Assembly: GCA_027475525.1 (NCBI GenBank)
Contig: JAMWFC010000066.1
Location: 413,811 to 477,810 of the forward strand
DNA from: Macrolepiota albuminosa
Taxonomy: Eukaryota; Basidiomycota; Agaricomycetes; Agaricales; Agaricaceae
DNA length: 64,000 nt
Reading direction: 5' to 3'
Each line of letters opens with the position of its first letter. Position 1 is the stretch's first letter. The position numbers and the translations under genes were made by a program. The notes below the pieces were generated by a model. The model worked only from the letters and a program-made list of their open reading frames with translations. It was not told the DNA's origin and searched no databases. This document shows, piece by piece, positions 11,184 through 20,900 of the stretch.

Positions 11184-11744
11184 TTGAATGTTCAGCCATC
11201 AATGACTATCCCAATGCTGTTAGATGATGGCTCACATCTTGTTCTGATTGACACAGGCTTAGTGAATAAACTTGGAATAAAGAAACACTGCTTGAAGAAT
11301 CCAATTGTCATGTCTGTCACCTTGTCAAATGCCAAACAGAAAGTATCAACTGTATTATCCAAATATTGTAAATTATCAGTGATGTCCCTTGATCAGAGTT
11401 GGATGTCCAATACTGTACGTGCTATTGTTGCTCTGAATTTGTATTATCTTGTAATTCTTGGTCGACCATTTTTAAAAGTAAATCAAATTGTCATTGATCA
11501 CGAGAAAGATACTGTTATAGATAAACGTATGGCATATGATTTATTACATCTGTTGCCAGAGAGAAAGAAAGATGTTCAAATATTTGTGCCTCTAAGAAAG
11601 AAGTTCAAGGAGGTGATGGCGAACCGTAGAGAATTGGTGAAAGAATTAAAGACAGTATGCCAATTATGCTTACAAAGAATGGAACATCTGGGTTTATTTG
11701 AAAAGGTAGCAGAAGTTGATGTAGTCACAGCTATCCAGCAGTGA
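11184..11744 (+). pseudogene. gypsy #2 aspartic protease region
   Basis: An open stretch of 186 codons. The protease active-site region reads DDGSHLVLIDTGLVNKLG; the canonical D-S/T-G triad is displaced to IDTG. The C-terminal hallmark LVILGRPFLKVNQIVIDH corresponds to the ILG-P-FL motif of retroviral-type proteases. It is followed in the same phase by a coiled, charged linker, then a stop before RT. It is probably inactive, given the heavily mutated neighbours. Confidence 0.75.
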
Positions 11745-11753
11745 ATTGAAGCA

Positions 11754-13250
11754 TTGGCAACAGAGAAAATGTTTGGAAAATGTGATGAATATATGAAACA
11801 TGAATTCAAAGATGTCTTTGAACCAGTGGTAGATGTTAAAGAACTGCCATGGGATGTTCTGGCCAAAATTAAATTGAAAAATGCAGATCATACTATAAAG
11901 ACCCAAACATATCAGTGTCCATGCAAATACAGAAAAGCATAGAAAACATTGATTGATGATCATTTGAGCACTGGCAGAATTCAACCTTTGGCTTCTCAAT
12001 TTGTGTTGCCTGCTTTTCTGATTCCAAAGGCTGATCCTACTGCCTTGCCTCAATGGGTAAATGATTACCATGCACTTAATGCAGCGACAGTTCTGGATAA
12101 TCATTCAATTCTCAGAGTAGAAGACATACTTCATGATTGTGCCAAAGGAAAGATATTTGCTGTCCTTGACCTGACCAACATGTTCTTTCAAACATGGATG
12201 CATCCTGATCATGTGCCTCTGACCGCAATGTCTATGCCATTTGGGCTATATGAGTAGCTTGTCATGCCTATAGGGCTTCACAATGCCCTGGCAATACAAC
12301 AACAACAAATAACGGCTGCATTATGCAAATACATAGGCAAAATCTGTCATATTTATTTAGATAACATCGTGATTTGGTTGGAGACGCTGGAGGAACATCA
12401 TTGCAATGTCCGTAAAATTCTGGAAGCGTTGCAGAAAGCACGTATATTTGTGAATTTGAAGAAATCTCATTTGTATAAGAGCAGTATTGAGTTCCTGGAT
12501 CATCACATATCAGCTAACGGGATAGAGGCTGACAGTAAGAAGGTGGACCATATTCTTGCATGGCCCACACTACAATCTGCTAAAGATGTGAAGTCATTTT
12601 TGGGACTGGTTCAATATATTGCAGATTTTTTGCCGAATTTTGCTGAGCATACGAGATTTCTCCACACTTTAACAACACAAGAATATAATAAACATTTTCC
12701 AACGTGGTCTTGGAAGCACCAACGAGCCTTTGACACAATTAAAGAATTGGTAGTTAGTTGTGATTGCCTAACTACGGTGGATCATAAAGATACAACTAAG
12801 ACAATATTTGTAACAACGGATGTGAGTGATTTTTGCTCTGGCGCAGTGCTGTCTTTTGGGAAATCATGGGAAGCATGGGAAACAGCTTGCCTAGTGGCTT
12901 TTGAGAGCCAGACCTTCAAAGGTGCTGAATTGAATTATCCTGTACATGAAAAAGAACTACTTGCAATTGTGCGTGCACTAAAGAAATGGTGGGCAGATTT
13001 GTTTGGTTCAAAATTTGTGGTGTTTACTGATTATAAGACATTGCTGAATTTCAACACCCAGCATGACCTGTCACATTGACAGGCTCGCTGGATGGAGTTC
13101 CTGTCACAATTTGACTGTAAGGTGGTATACATAAAGAGGGAAGATAATACCATCACAGATGCTCTATCAAGACTCCCATATGATTTTCCTGACTCAGAAC
13201 ATTCAGTAGAGAATGCACAAACGTTGGCAGAGATGCATGATGATGATTAA
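11754..13250 (+). pseudogene. gypsy #2 reverse transcriptase / RNase H
   Basis: The RT is spread over segments 11754-11942, 11949-12257 and 12264-13079, separated only by TAG stops. Each stop could arise from CAG or TGG by a single transition. Recognisable parts are FVLPAFLIPKAD, AVLDLTNMFFQ, and the catalytic box, which reads ICHIYLDNIVIW: the second catalytic Asp of YLDD is Asn, a G-to-A change. RNase H follows (TTDVSDFCSGAVLSFG, ELNYPVHEKELLAIVRALKKW). The element cannot move by itself. Confidence 0.88.
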
Positions 13251-13271
13251 ATAAATGAATGTATTGGTGCC

Positions 13272-14215
13272 GTGCTTCCAGTCAGTCACACATCCCCATT
13301 CATGAGTGTGTATTCACTGGCTCGGGGAGAAGAAATGGAGACACCAATTTGTGCAGTGTCATCAGTACAAGCTATTACAGTGGATAAATCATTGTTGGAT
13401 GAACTAAGCGCCGGTTTTAAAACAGACTCCTGGTGCAAGAATCTTATTGGAGCAGCGCAGGGAATTTCTTCATTGACTGAGAAAGATGGACTGTGGTTTT
13501 TGGGCTCACGTTTGCTTGTGCCTTGCACAGGCAACATACATGAGCAAATCTTTTGAATGGCTTACAATTCATTAGGCTATTTCAGTTTTGAAAAAGCTTA
13601 CAAAGCATTGCGTTGGTCATACTACTGGCCAAAAATGCAGCGAGATTTGGAAGAAGGATATATTCCTGCTTGTGCAGAATGTCAACGCTATAAATCGCCA
13701 ATGTCACGGCCCATGGGGCCGCTTCACCCCTTACCAGTACCAGATGGTTGGGGAGAGGCAGTGGTGATGGATTTTGTAGGGCCACTGCCTGAGGATGACG
13801 GGTTCAACTGTATATTGACCATTACAGATCATCTTCATTCAGACATAAGGATTGTGCCTACCCAAATTGATATCACTGCGCCTCAATTGGCTGAGCTCTT
13901 CTTTGAACACTGATACTGTGAAAATGGACTGCCATCAGAGATTGTGTGTGACAGGGATAAACTATTCACATCTTGCTTTTGGAAGCATTTAGCACGACTG
14001 ATCGGGGTAAAGATTAAGATGTCAACCATGTATCACCCTGAGACGGACGGTGCAAGTGAGCATTCAAATAAAACAGTGGTTCAAGCATTGCATTTCCATG
14101 TAGATTGATCACAAAAAGGATGGGCTTGTGTACTGCAACGTGTCAGGTTTGATATGATGAACATCATAAATAAATCCACTGGCTTTTCACCTTTCCAGTT
14201 GCGAATAGGTTGCAG
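13272..14215 (+). pseudogene. gypsy #2 integrase, part before the copia insertion
   Basis: The zinc-binding part reads GYFSFEKAYKALRWSYYWP and CAECQRYKSPMSRPMGPLHPL. The catalytic core begins VVMDFVGPLPEDDG and continues past stops at 13913 and later to STMYHPETDGASEHSNK. The frame then runs to FSPFQLRIGC and stops at the copia left end (14216). It resumes at 19280 with SSWIIPSLVPP. Confidence 0.85.
14211..14215. repeat. left target-site duplication of copia (TGCAG)
   Basis: Pairs with CGCAG at 19275-19279, with one C-to-T change on the left copy. Joining the gypsy sequence across the pair restores the integrase frame. Confidence 0.8.
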
Positions 14216-14473
14216 TGTCGCAGCATAAAGCAGAATATGTATGTATTCACGTATATAATACAATCTAAAGTTCGAAGTTGGAGATGATTCGAACTTCAGG
14301 TAACTGTGTACCTTTTATATCTGAAGGTGAAATATTTTGAATTTTGAAGAAGTTTTATGACGCAACAAAAGAAAAGAAATATATGTAGAAGTGAGGAACG
14401 TACATCATGAACGAGTCATATATGATTACAAATTGATGTAGATCTTCGCAGTCAGACATTATTTTCCTCGACA
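14216..14473 (-). repeat. 3' LTR of copia (258 bp)
   Basis: On the plus strand it runs from TGTCGCAGCATAAAG to TTTTCCTCGACA. The other LTR is 393 bp. The difference of 135 bp equals exactly one 77-bp duplication plus one 58-bp insertion. Confidence 0.92.
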
Positions 14474-14505
14474 CTCCCACTAGACGGCAATGGAGAAGAT
14501 AAAAC

Positions 14506-15959
14506 TCAAAGTTTGTTTCGGTATTTAATAAAAGTTTTGCGAGGTAAGGCTTTAGTTAGCATGTTGGCTATCATGTTGTGTGTCAATACATATTGCAATT
14601 TTATATTGCCTCTTTTAATTTGGTTGCGTATAAAATGGTAACGTATGTTGATGTGCTTAGCATAAGAGTGACTGACAGGGTTATTGGAGAGTGCGATACT
14701 TCCAGCGCTATCTGTGTATATAGTTGTTGTGCCCACTTGTCCAAAATTGAGATTGTTTAGTAAGTTTCGTAGCTAAATTGCCTCCCTTGTGGCATTAGCA
14801 GAGGCTATATACTCGGCTTCGACAGTAGACGTAGCAACTCCGAGTTGCTTTTTGGAGGACCAGGACACAATGCTCCCATTAATGTCATAACACCATCCGC
14901 TGACAGACTTTCGATCAAAATGATCCTGTGCCCAATTTGCATCACTCCATCCTACAAGGTTTATTTCATTGTTTGGAAATCCACCCAATACTAGCCCATA
15001 GTATTTTGTGCCCTTTAGATATTGTAAAATTCATTTACAGGCTATAAGGTGAGGTATCCCAGAGTTATTGGCGAATTGTGCCACCAGGCTGACGGCGAAT
15101 TGAATGTCCAGTCAAGTTTGAGTTGCATACAAAAGTGAGCCGACCATCAACAGATAGTTTGTACTGTTAGAATATTTAGCATACAAATTGTCTTCTCCGG
15201 CAGTTTTGGGTGACTGAAGCGAAGACAGATTGTGATTAGTGGCAAGAGGTGTTGCCATTTCATGGCAAGTGGTCATGCCGAAGCGATTCAGGATGGAATC
15301 AATATACACTGATTGGTCAAGATGAATAGTATGTTTATCTTTGTCGCAGCTGATTTGTAGTCTGAGCATGTAATGAATTTCACCAAAATCAGTTATTTCA
15401 AACTGGTTGCTCATATTTGCCTTGAACGTGGAGATACGGTCGAGATCTTTTCCTACAACAGCATATCGTCAACATACACAAGAACGATCAACACAATCTC
15501 GCCCTGTGATCTGAGAATATAGAGACAGTTGTCAGCTCACAACTGCTTAAACCCTAAGCACATGAGCACATCATGGAGCTGTTCCTTCCATTTCTGACCA
15601 GCTTGCTTAAGGCCGTATATGGCTTTGCACAGCTTCCAATACCTTGCATTTCCGAGATTTTCAGGCGCTCTCATATATATTTCTTCATCCAAGTCAGCTT
15701 CAAGGTACGCTCCCACTACATCGATCTGATGTATTTCAAGATTGAGTGTAGCTGCTATATTCAAGAAAACATGTAGTGTGGTAAATTTTGCCACAGACAA
15801 AAACATGTCGTGGTAGTCTATTTCAGGAACTTGTGAAAAACCCTGAGCTACGATTCTGGCCTTAAACTTGATTTGATTGCCTTGTCCATCGAACTTTTCC
15901 TTGAGTACGACTTTACTTCCCATGGCTTTCTTATTCAGAGGTAAGTGATCTGTTTCCAT
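14506..15959 (-). pseudogene. copia reverse transcriptase / RNase H
   Basis: The RT N-terminal part is 15537-15959 (FKARIVAQGFSQVPEIDYHDMF, then IHQIDVVGAYLEADLDEEIYM and AIYGLKQAGQKW). After a TGA comes the catalytic YVDDML box around 15475, followed by a 1-nt frame slip. The part 15112-15414 holds the connecting region (FEITDFGEIHYML). RNase H occupies 14506-14988, with GWSDANWAQD, STVEAEYIASANATREAI and the terminal HINIRYHFIRNQ. Order and motifs are typical of copia. The stop codons and the slip mean no intact enzyme. Confidence 0.9.
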
Positions 15960-16010
15960 GAAGACTTCCTTTTTGACCAGTTGATTGTATTCATTTTCTA
16001 TGGCTTGTTT

Positions 16011-17348
16011 CTATCTTTCCGCATCTGAAGTGGACAAGGCCTTGCATATGGATAGTCCTGACACAGCTACATAAGCAATGTGAGCCCCGGTTTCCTCACC
16101 GTCATCCTGCTGATATCTGATGGGAATGTGTTGGAAATGCATGGGCAATTGCCGTTTTGGCAAATTTTCCCATCTTGCTCTCTTTCTCAGTGCATCAGGG
16201 GCTTCGGAGTCGGAGAAAACTTGTTCTGGAGTTACAGGCCTAGTTTCCACCATATGTTGTGGTTCGTCGTCACTGATGTTACCTTCTGAGGCGCTTGTGT
16301 AGGTGTCATTGCCCTCAGTTAGTTGGTTAAGATCGGAGGGTTGTGCAGGTACATGTACTTGCCAAGGTGTGTCGTCTTCAGGGTACGTAGCAGTTTCAAT
16401 AAAATCCGGAGTCACTTCTGACTCAGTTTCGATTGAATCATGCTTGACCTGCGCAAGCTTGCTTGGGACATCATCTTCATGGAACTGCACATCACGGGAA
16501 GTGATCAGTTTTCTGTTTTCGAGGTCCTCTAATCTGTAACCTTTAGTTTCACCAGCCCACCATCCCAATATGTGGACTCTTATGGCACGAGACTCAAGCT
16601 TCCCATGTCTTACCTCTTTTGGGACATGCGCCCAACCAAATGATCCAAAGACACATAGGTGAGATACGTCCAGTTTTTCATGGGAGTTACTCCATTTGGT
16701 AAACGGTATCTTCCCATTTAGTGCCGAATTCAGTGTAATTGAACGGATATATGTGGCATACATAAACGCCTCACCCCAATATCGCATGTCCATGCTTGCT
16801 GCATGCAGCATGCTCCGTGTCATTTCCATGAGGACGGTGATCATACGTTCGGCTATGCCATTTTGTTCTGGTCTGTAGGGATTCGTAGTTTCATGCACAA
16901 TGCCGTTTGCCTTGCAAAACTTCTCAATGGTAGAATTCACAAATTCTGTGCCATTGTCTGTCCAAATTATTTTGACAAGTCGACCAGATTGTTGCTTGAG
17001 TCGAGCAACAGTACCTCGTATCTTGTTGGCGGTTTCTTCTTTTCTCTCCAGGAGAGAGCTATTAGGCAAACGTCGACTTACTTTGACAATAACGAGGGCA
17101 TATCTTTTGCCGTCCCAGGTAGGGACATTCATAGGCCTGACAAGGTCCATGACCAATAACTTGTTTTTGTCATAGGTTTTCATACTTGCTTCGGGTAAGG
17201 GAGGCCATGTCGACTTTCCTTGAATGCATCTACTGCAAAGACAATCAAACTCACGAGGTAACTTAATTTTTAGACCAATGACTAGATTCTGGTTGACCAT
17301 ATTATTAATGGTCCTAGGACTAATATGTCCTAGACGTCGGTGCCACAA
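16011..17348 (-). pseudogene. copia integrase
   Basis: A GAG-pre-integrase zinc region (MWHRRLGHISPRTINNMV with CLCSRCIQGKST) precedes the DDE core. The core has Asp in LLVMDLVRPM, Asp in IIWTDNGTEFVN and Glu in YRPEQNGIAERM. A long linker with GWWAGETKGYRL and an acidic stretch leads toward RT. The frame is open for 445 codons. Upstream it is separated from protease only by one TGA (about 17349) that could be a decayed CGA. Confidence 0.92.
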
Positions 17349-17904
17349 TCACATCGTGGACTCACTCGCAATATAGGCGACTTGATTGTTATCAAGGCCC
17401 ACGTTCAGACATTTGATCCGGTATAGAGTTCCGTGATTGCCCATAAGTCTTGCTCGCATAAACTCCTTGTTGCCCCAGGCCAGACTTATACCATAAGGGA
17501 ATCCGCTGAGTATGGTGCCAGCTCGTTGTAGTAACCCGAGACTGATAAGATTTGCTCCAAGTTTAGGCACGTACAGCACGTTGTCGAACTGAACGTCATT
17601 TGTTCCGTCAACGACGTAGGTTCGGAAGACGATGGATCCTATACCAGTGACGTTGAGGCGGTTATGCCCTCCAACAGAGATGTATTGGTTCTCAACGTCT
17701 TGCATTTTGTAGAACCAGCCTTTGTCTGCGACCATGTGGCAGGATGCGGCACTGTCAAGAAGCAATCCAGAAGGCATGCCATTAGTTGTGGCCATAAGAA
17801 CCTTTCCCACTTCTCTGCTCAATGTTGTGGAACAGTCAATAGACATGTTTGCGTTTCCCACTTGCCTGGGTTTCCTAGGTTTGGGGCACTTGGGACTCCA
17901 ATGG
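17346..17904 (-). pseudogene. copia aspartic protease
   Basis: The motif LLLDSAASCHMVADKGWF is the copia-type D-S/T-A/G protease active site. The downstream VLYVPKLGANLISLGLL is the conserved segment between protease and integrase. It is linked to gag through the 77-bp duplication, which changes phase, so gag and protease appear as separate frames. Confidence 0.88.
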
Positions 17905-17981
17905 TGGAACAGTCAATAGACATGTTTGCGTTTCCCACTTGCCTGGGTTTCCTAGGTTTGGGGCACTTGGGACTCCAATGG
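17827..17981. repeat. exact 77-bp tandem duplication (4 of 10)
   Basis: Positions 17827-17904 equal 17904-17981 at offset 77. It sits between the copia zinc knuckle and protease and shifts the frame. Confidence 0.97.
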
Positions 17982-18877
17982 CCCTTTTCTCCACAATTAT
18001 GACACACGTCGTTGGCTTTTGGTTCACGCTTGGACTTGAGCCTTTTCTTCGAGCCCTTAGCATCGACTTTACTCCCACTGGATAAATTACTGGGTTTGGA
18101 TATGAAGGCAATTTGCTTATTTGAAGCGTTATCTTCTTGTGATACATGGTCATAAACGGATATGAGTTCTGCAGATACGTTTTCGATAGTGAGGGTATTT
18201 CCTCGATGTAACAGGTTTTGCTTCATAACTTCCCAGGTCATAGTGTTAGGCAAGGAGAGTAGTATTGCGTTAATGACAGTGTTATTGTCGACTTTGTAAC
18301 CAGCATCAGTGATGCGGTGTCGAATGTCAAGGTAGAATCCAATATGACTCGTCATGGAGGAGCGACCATCCCACTTCTTAGCATATAGTTGTTGGTAATA
18401 GTAGTGCACATTTACACTACCTTGTTGATCAACATAGCTTTTGTGGAGATGATCCCAGATAGCCTTGGCAGTTTGGAGGTTGATGATGGAATCCTGCTGC
18501 GTATACTCGATGGCACTACAAATCAAACCAATAGCCGCATTGTTTTTGCTCAACCATCGCTCATATTTCTCATGAGCTTGTTCCCATATGAGGTAGGGCT
18601 TGGATAAGATTGTATCCCACAACCTGCGGACTTCCTCCTCCTTCTTGACCGCTGGAGTTGAGCCGTCGTTGGTAGGGGTTGGATGAGGGGTGGTTACCAT
18701 ACCCGGGAACTGGTTGGGGGGTTTCAGTGGGCATTTGTCACGTCCACTAGTAATACCCCAAAGTGACTTTGTTTGCAGCGCAGCCTTCATGTTATCAGAC
18801 CATATGTGATAATTATTTCTGTTGAACTTCACAAACTGTAGAGTATCGAAAGTCGATTCACTGACAGTGGGGCCCAT
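17905..18877 (-). CDS. copia Gag
   Basis: The start is the ATG at 18877, which overlaps the primer-binding site and is the first ATG after the LTR. The UBN2/copia gag core contains FVKFNRNNYHIWSDNMKAAL, KAIWDHLHKSYVDQQ and the LLSLPNTMTWEVM segment. A CCHC zinc knuckle (CHNCGEKGHWSPKCPK) follows near the C-terminus. The frame is intact up to the 77-bp duplication, after which it runs into the wrong phase. It packages element RNA in virus-like particles in this family. Confidence 0.9.
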
Positions 18878-18881
18878 AACC
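18868..18881 (-). other. copia primer-binding site (half-tRNA iMet type)
   Basis: Directly inside the 5' LTR the minus strand reads GGTTATGGGCCCC. This matches the anticodon-stem region of initiator tRNA-Met, as in Drosophila copia, where a half-tRNA primes reverse transcription. The match is from memory of the copia family. Confidence 0.6.
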
Positions 18882-19274
18882 TGTCGCAGCATAAAGCAGA
18901 ATATGTATGTATTCACGTATATAATACAATCTGAAGTTCGAAGTCGGAGACGATTAGTACAAGTAAGTGAATATTTTATGTATCTCACCTGAAGTTCGAA
19001 GTCGGAGACGATTTGAACTTCAGGTAACTGTGTACCTTTTATATCTGAAGGTGAAACATTTCGAATTTTGAAGAAGTTTTATGATGCAACAAAAGAAAAG
19101 AAATATATGTAGAAGTGAGGAACGTACGTCATGAACGAGTCATATATGATTACAAGTTGATGTAGATAAAAGAAAAGAAATATATGTAGAAGTGAGGAAC
19201 GTACGTCATGAACGAGTCATATATGATTACAAGTTGATGTAGATCTTTGCAGTCAGACATCATTTTCCTCGACA
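18882..19274 (-). repeat. 5' LTR of copia (393 bp, with two internal duplications)
   Basis: The same ends as the 258-bp partner. The surplus is a 58-bp insertion that repeats a 25-bp LTR segment (18931-18955 and 18989-19013) and the 77-bp duplication at 19091-19244. Confidence 0.9.
19091..19244. repeat. exact 77-bp tandem duplication (5 of 10)
   Basis: Positions 19091-19167 equal 19168-19244. It lies in the copia 5' LTR. The partner LTR has only one copy. Confidence 0.97.
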
Positions 19275-19279
19275 CGCAG
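19275..19279. repeat. right target-site duplication of copia (CGCAG)
   Basis: Partner of TGCAG at 14211-14215. Confidence 0.8.
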
Positions 19280-19607
19280 CTCTTGGATCATCCCTTCATT
19301 GGTACCTCCTTCAGAGCCTGTGAAGACTGAAGAGGATACTGGAAAGGCTTGCATCAGACACGGCTACTGCACAAGATAACTTAATTCAAGCAAAAATCCA
19401 ACAAGCTGTGCAGGCAAACAAGGTCAGGGCAGATGACTGTGAATTTTGTATTGGAGACAGGGTACTGGTATGTATGAACAAGCTGTGCAGGCAAACAAGG
19501 TCAGGGCAGATGACTGTGAATTTTGTATTGGAGACAGGGTACTGGTATGTATGAAAGACAGCTGTTGACAGTATAAGAAGAAAGGACACAAGCGAGTTGC
19601 AAAATTA
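19280..19607 (+). pseudogene. gypsy #2 integrase, part after the copia insertion
   Basis: It resumes with SSWIIPSLVPPSEP in phase with 14215 and continues through LASDTATAQDNLIQAK and RADDCEFCIGDRVLV, the usual end of a chromoviral integrase core. It is broken by a 77-bp duplication (19400-19555) and a TGA near 19566. Confidence 0.8.
19400..19555. repeat. exact 77-bp tandem duplication (6 of 10)
   Basis: Positions 19400-19478 equal 19477-19555 at offset 77. It lies in the gypsy #2 integrase and shifts the frame. Confidence 0.97.
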
Positions 19608-19988
19608 ATGCCATGTTACGATGGACCTTTCGTGGTAACAGACGTCCACCCCAAATCTTCTAACGTCACAGTTTTCCGTCCGAATGACCCAGAGGCATAT
19701 GGCCAGTATCACACGTCCAAGCTGTTATTCTATAAGGAGAACAATGCGTTGCTGTTCCCCTCCCACGAATTTGAGGAACCCGGGCCTGTGTTCACGCTGG
19801 ATACAGGGTTGGAAGAACATTATGTTGACAAAATTGTGGACTCACAAAGAAGAGGTCGGGGCTGGCAATACTTGGTACAATTCCGTGGATATGGTCCTGA
19901 ACACGACGAGTGGAAGTCAGGTCAAGAACTCGAAAACAACGAAGCTCTCGACATGTGGTTGGCAGGTGATGGTTTGGGTTCGGCTTAA
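19608..19988 (+). CDS. gypsy #2 integrase C-terminus with chromodomain
   Basis: Open for 126 codons. It begins with the GPF-V module (YDGPFVVTDVHPKSSNVTVF) and ends in a chromodomain with HYVDKIVDSQRRGRGWQ, YLVQFRGYGPEHDEWKSG and a closing alpha-helix NEALDMWLAG. Unlike everything upstream in this element it keeps many CpG dinucleotides and has no stop. It is the 3' end of the integrase, not a free gene; the ATG is internal. Confidence 0.85.
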   Translation: MPCYDGPFVVTDVHPKSSNVTVFRPNDPEAYGQYHTSKLLFYKENNALLFPSHEFEEPGPVFTLDTGLEEHYVDKIVDSQRRGRGWQYLVQFRGYGPEHDEWKSGQELENNEALDMWLAGDGLGSA

Positions 19989-20140
19989 TCTGTTCCTCTT
20001 CGCCATGTGCCTGCCACCGGTAGCTTTCCCCGCAGGGTTTTTGACGCACCCGTGTGAGCAGTTTTTTTTGTATATTACTAACATTTTCCATTTTCCATTT
20101 CATTTTCACCATGACTGTGAATTTTTTTTGGTCGGGGAGG

Positions 20141-20371
20141 TGTAATCCGAGGATTACGACCACTCATAGATAGCGGTATTTAGCATTGTGTGGCTGACTT
20201 AGTGTCTGTTTTGGGACACTGTTTGGGGAGTCGTGATCCCGCCGGATTACTTACTTGTTTTCTTACTATCATCTTACGACGTGCACGTATTCGTAGTATC
20301 TCGCTTACAGAATACAGCGAGGTTCTATTGTCTGTTGGTCTCCTTTTCCTAAGTGAGGACTGCGTCCTACA
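20141..20371 (+). repeat. 3' LTR of gypsy #2 (CpG-intact)
   Basis: Starts TGTAATCC right after a G-rich polypurine tract (GGTCGGGGAGG) and ends CCTACA, 231 bp. It retains CpG where the left LTR has TpG or CpA. Confidence 0.92.
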
Positions 20372-20376
20372 GATCC
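20372..20376. repeat. right target-site duplication of gypsy #2 (GATCC)
   Basis: Partner of GATTC at 9535-9539. Confidence 0.7.
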
Positions 20377-20900
20377 TTGCTGTTGTCATGATCAGCCATG
20401 TCCTATTGCTGCTCGTAAACTCTGAGGCCGGCCTCGGATCACTGGTACTTGGTCATACTTAGTATTGTCCAAGAGTTTTCATGCCGACGTTTCTATAAGT
20501 CGATCCAGTGATGCTTTTTCTTGGCTCTATTTCTACTACTCTCGTAATGCCGCCCGTGAGACAACTTGACCGAACGCAACTTTGTCGGAAAACTGGACAA
20601 AGTCGGAGAGGTCCTGAGTGCTGTCTTATGCTGTTCTTGGGAGCCATCTTCCCACTCTGAACAAGAGCTCTCCATGCGTATGAGAGAACCTGAGGAGCTC
20701 TTCGAGCGTTATTTATTTTGACAAAAAGCTCTTGGCGCCGTCGGATGACTCGCTGTACGCTCATGACTACCAAGCTTGAACGGTAGGTCTTGTCGCTAGT
20801 ACTGCCCTTGCTTCATGGTCAACCATAAACTTTTCCTGTACTAGTCAGCAAGTTGGCCGGGATTGCAATCAATGATTTGGGAGGTTGTAAATAGACAAAA
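20377..20900. other. gene-poor stretch between gypsy #2 and importin remnant
   Basis: CpG is normal. A 104-codon minus-strand frame (20459-20773) shows no recognised domain. Nothing resembles the missing C-terminal half of the neighbouring importin. The change from importin-like to unrelated sequence falls near 20905. Confidence 0.5.

Larger units (their letters stand above)
14216..19274 (-). mobile_element. Ty1/copia element nested in gypsy #2
   Basis: LTRs are at 14216-14473 (3') and 18882-19274 (5'). The flanking 5-bp target repeats are TGCAG (14211-14215) and CGCAG (19275-19279), equal except for one C/T transition. The internal order gag, protease, integrase, RT, RNase H (right to left) is diagnostic of Ty1/copia. 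The frame is broken by a 77-bp duplication, an in-frame TGA or two and small indels. CpG is more frequent than in the host gypsy element, which agrees with a later insertion. Confidence 0.95.
9540..20371 (+). mobile_element. Ty3/gypsy chromovirus #2 (old, complete, carries nested copia)
   Basis: A plus-strand element with LTRs at 9540-9774 and 20141-20371 and flanking 5-bp repeats GATTC (9535-9539) and GATCC (20372-20376), which differ by one C/T transition. Between the LTRs lie decayed gag, protease, RT, RNase H, integrase and a chromodomain. The integrase is interrupted by the copia element. Removing 14216-19279 (the element plus one target copy) rejoins the integrase reading frame. From 9540 to about 19610 the sequence is strongly CpG-depleted with many TAG/TGA stops; the last 750 bp are not. 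Confidence 0.93.

Noticed and set aside
19608..19988. A free-standing host chromodomain protein
   Set aside because: It is in phase with the preceding integrase and directly precedes the polypurine tract and LTR, so it is the end of gypsy #2 integrase.
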